The position numbers and the translations under genes were made by a program. A stretch of DNA of 7,467 nucleotides from Spirochaetales bacterium. Lineage in GTDB: Bacteria > Spirochaetota > Spirochaetia > Sphaerochaetales > Sphaerochaetaceae. Where the stretch lies: NCBI GenBank assembly GCA_017962865.1, contig JAGCUM010000047.1, positions 1 to 7,467 of the forward strand. Reading direction: 5' to 3'. This document shows, piece after piece, positions 6,535 to 7,467 of the stretch (position 1 is the first letter of the stretch; each line of letters begins with the position of its first letter). The notes under the pieces are model-generated. The model did no database searches and was not told where the DNA came from. It worked only from the letters and a program-made list of their open reading frames with translations.

Positions 6535-7467
6535 TGTCTGAAGAAATCATTGTAAAAGAAGAAAATGCATTGGTAGAAACCGATAAGAAGGTCGAGGAGA
6601 AACCCCTCTCTCTCGATGATATGGTACCGGCACAGATCGTTGCCGAGCTGGACAAGTATGTCATAGGCCAGGACAAGGCCAAGAGGACAATCGCAGTTGC
6701 GCTGCGCAACAGGTCCAGACGCAAGAAACTGCCTGAAAGCATCAGGGAGGAAGTCTACCCCAAGAACATCATCATGATCGGTCCCACCGGAGTAGGAAAG
6801 ACCGAGATTGCAAGAAGAATCGCAAGGCTTTCAAAGGCCCCGTTCATCAAGGTCGAGGCCACGAAATACACCGAAGTCGGTTATGTCGGCCGCGATGTCG
6901 AGTCTATGGTCCGTGACCTGATGGGTTCTGCCGTATCGATGGTCCGCAGGGAAATGGCTGCCCAGAACGAGAAGGCCGTCAAGGAAAGGGTGGAGGAGAG
7001 GCTTCTCGATGTCCTCATTCCCAACGTCAATCCCAATCAGAACGATGCCGCCTTCGACAGCGCTCGCCTCAGTGCACGCGAACAGATCCGTGTCCAGCTC
7101 AGGGCCGGTCTTCTGGACAACACCGAAGTGGAGATTCCCGCAGGCATGTTCCGTCAGAAAGTCGGTATAGAGCTTATGACCGGAAGCATGGACGATCTTC
7201 AGAATGCCATGAACAGCCTTGGATCCATCTTCCAGAACGCTACACAGGGACCTTCGAAGGCCAAGAGACGCAAGGTGACGGTCAAACGTGCCCGTGAGAT
7301 GTTCACCGAGGAAGAGACCGAGCGCAGCGTGGATCAGGAGAAGGCTTTCGAGATCGCCAAGGAGCGCACCGAGCAGATGGGAATCATCTTCAGTGATGAG
7401 ATCGACAAGATTGCAGGCAAGAACAGTGCCTCCTCAAGTCCGGATGTTTCCAGAGAAGGCGTGCAGC
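6534..7467 (+). CDS. hslU: HslU (ClpY), AAA+ unfoldase of the HslVU protease, 3' end outside window
   Basis: 311 complete codons are present, still open at the window end; the family is ~440-480 residues. HslU is a hexameric ATPase that unfolds substrates and threads them into HslV. Visible: PAQIVAELDKYVIGQDKAKR (32-51); Walker A GPTGVGKT (83-90); EVGYVGRDVES (114-124) with the GYVG substrate-gripping pore loop (116-119); the inserted I domain (~138-265), including IFQN (232-235); Walker B IIFSDEIDKI (284-293) with D288 and E289; and the DVSREGVQ block (304-311) at the edge. Sensor residues, the arginine finger and the C-terminal tail that docks in HslV lie beyond the window. Two oddities: a ~26-residue acidic N-terminal extension relative to E. 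coli HslU (7 Glu and 1 Asp against 4 Lys), and Ser287 where Walker B normally has Ile. The ATG shares one base with the hslV stop (TGATG). Confidence 0.96.
   Translation, partial: MSEEIIVKEENALVETDKKVEEKPLSLDDMVPAQIVAELDKYVIGQDKAKRTIAVALRNRSRRKKLPESIREEVYPKNIIMIGPTGVGKTEIARRIARLSKAPFIKVEATKYTEVGYVGRDVESMVRDLMGSAVSMVRREMAAQNEKAVKERVEERLLDVLIPNVNPNQNDAAFDSARLSAREQIRVQLRAGLLDNTEVEIPAGMFRQKVGIELMTGSMDDLQNAMNSLGSIFQNATQGPSKAKRRKVTVKRAREMFTEEETERSVDQEKAFEIAKERTEQMGIIFSDEIDKIAGKNSASSSPDVSREGVQ

Overview
The window is a compact, entirely plus-strand bacterial locus of moderate GC with almost no non-coding DNA. It runs from the end of a division/cell-wall (dcw) cluster into a DNA-recombination and proteolysis module: 'ftsQ (5' truncated) - ftsA - ftsZ - xerC-like || dprA-like - xerD-like - hslV - hslU (3' truncated)'. 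The order ftsA-ftsZ-...-smf/dprA-...-hslV-hslU is, from memory, the arrangement in spirochaetes (Borrelia has ftsA, ftsZ, one ORF, smf, hslV, hslU; Treponema has ftsQ, ftsA, ftsZ, small ORFs, smf, topA, a Xer recombinase). The best guess is therefore a member of Spirochaetota, perhaps a Sphaerochaeta-like lineage. This rests on gene order and was not tested by phylogeny.

Bases 1-3991 form one tight transcription unit. The ftsA Shine-Dalgarno overlaps the ftsQ stop, ftsZ follows ftsA by 35 bp with a clear Shine-Dalgarno, and the xerC-like gene starts at a GTG overlapping the ftsZ stop. The unit ends at a perfect 13-bp hairpin with a T tract (4034-4070), inside the only real intergenic gap (3992-4099). 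No promoter that I trust is visible in that gap.

Bases 4100-5053 hold a divergent, short DprA/Smf homologue. Its start is better placed at ATG 4100 than at GTG 4091. A good sigma70-type promoter (TTGGCT, 17 bp, TATAAT) straddles its stop codon and would place +1 at or near the GTG of the xerD-like gene, so that gene may be translated from a leaderless transcript. xerD-like, hslV and hslU then overlap by 4 bp and 1 bp.

FtsQ, FtsA and FtsZ form and anchor the division ring. The two tyrosine recombinases look like a XerC/XerD pair that resolves chromosome dimers at division. DprA loads RecA on single-stranded DNA in other bacteria. HslV and HslU form an ATP-dependent protease. No mobile element, CRISPR array, tRNA or rRNA was seen. 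The points worth a second look are the two recombinases flanking dprA, the possible leaderless start, unusual residues in FtsA, DprA and HslU, and an AT-rich patch within ftsQ. I did not find a convincingly new biological system; this is mainly a housekeeping region.
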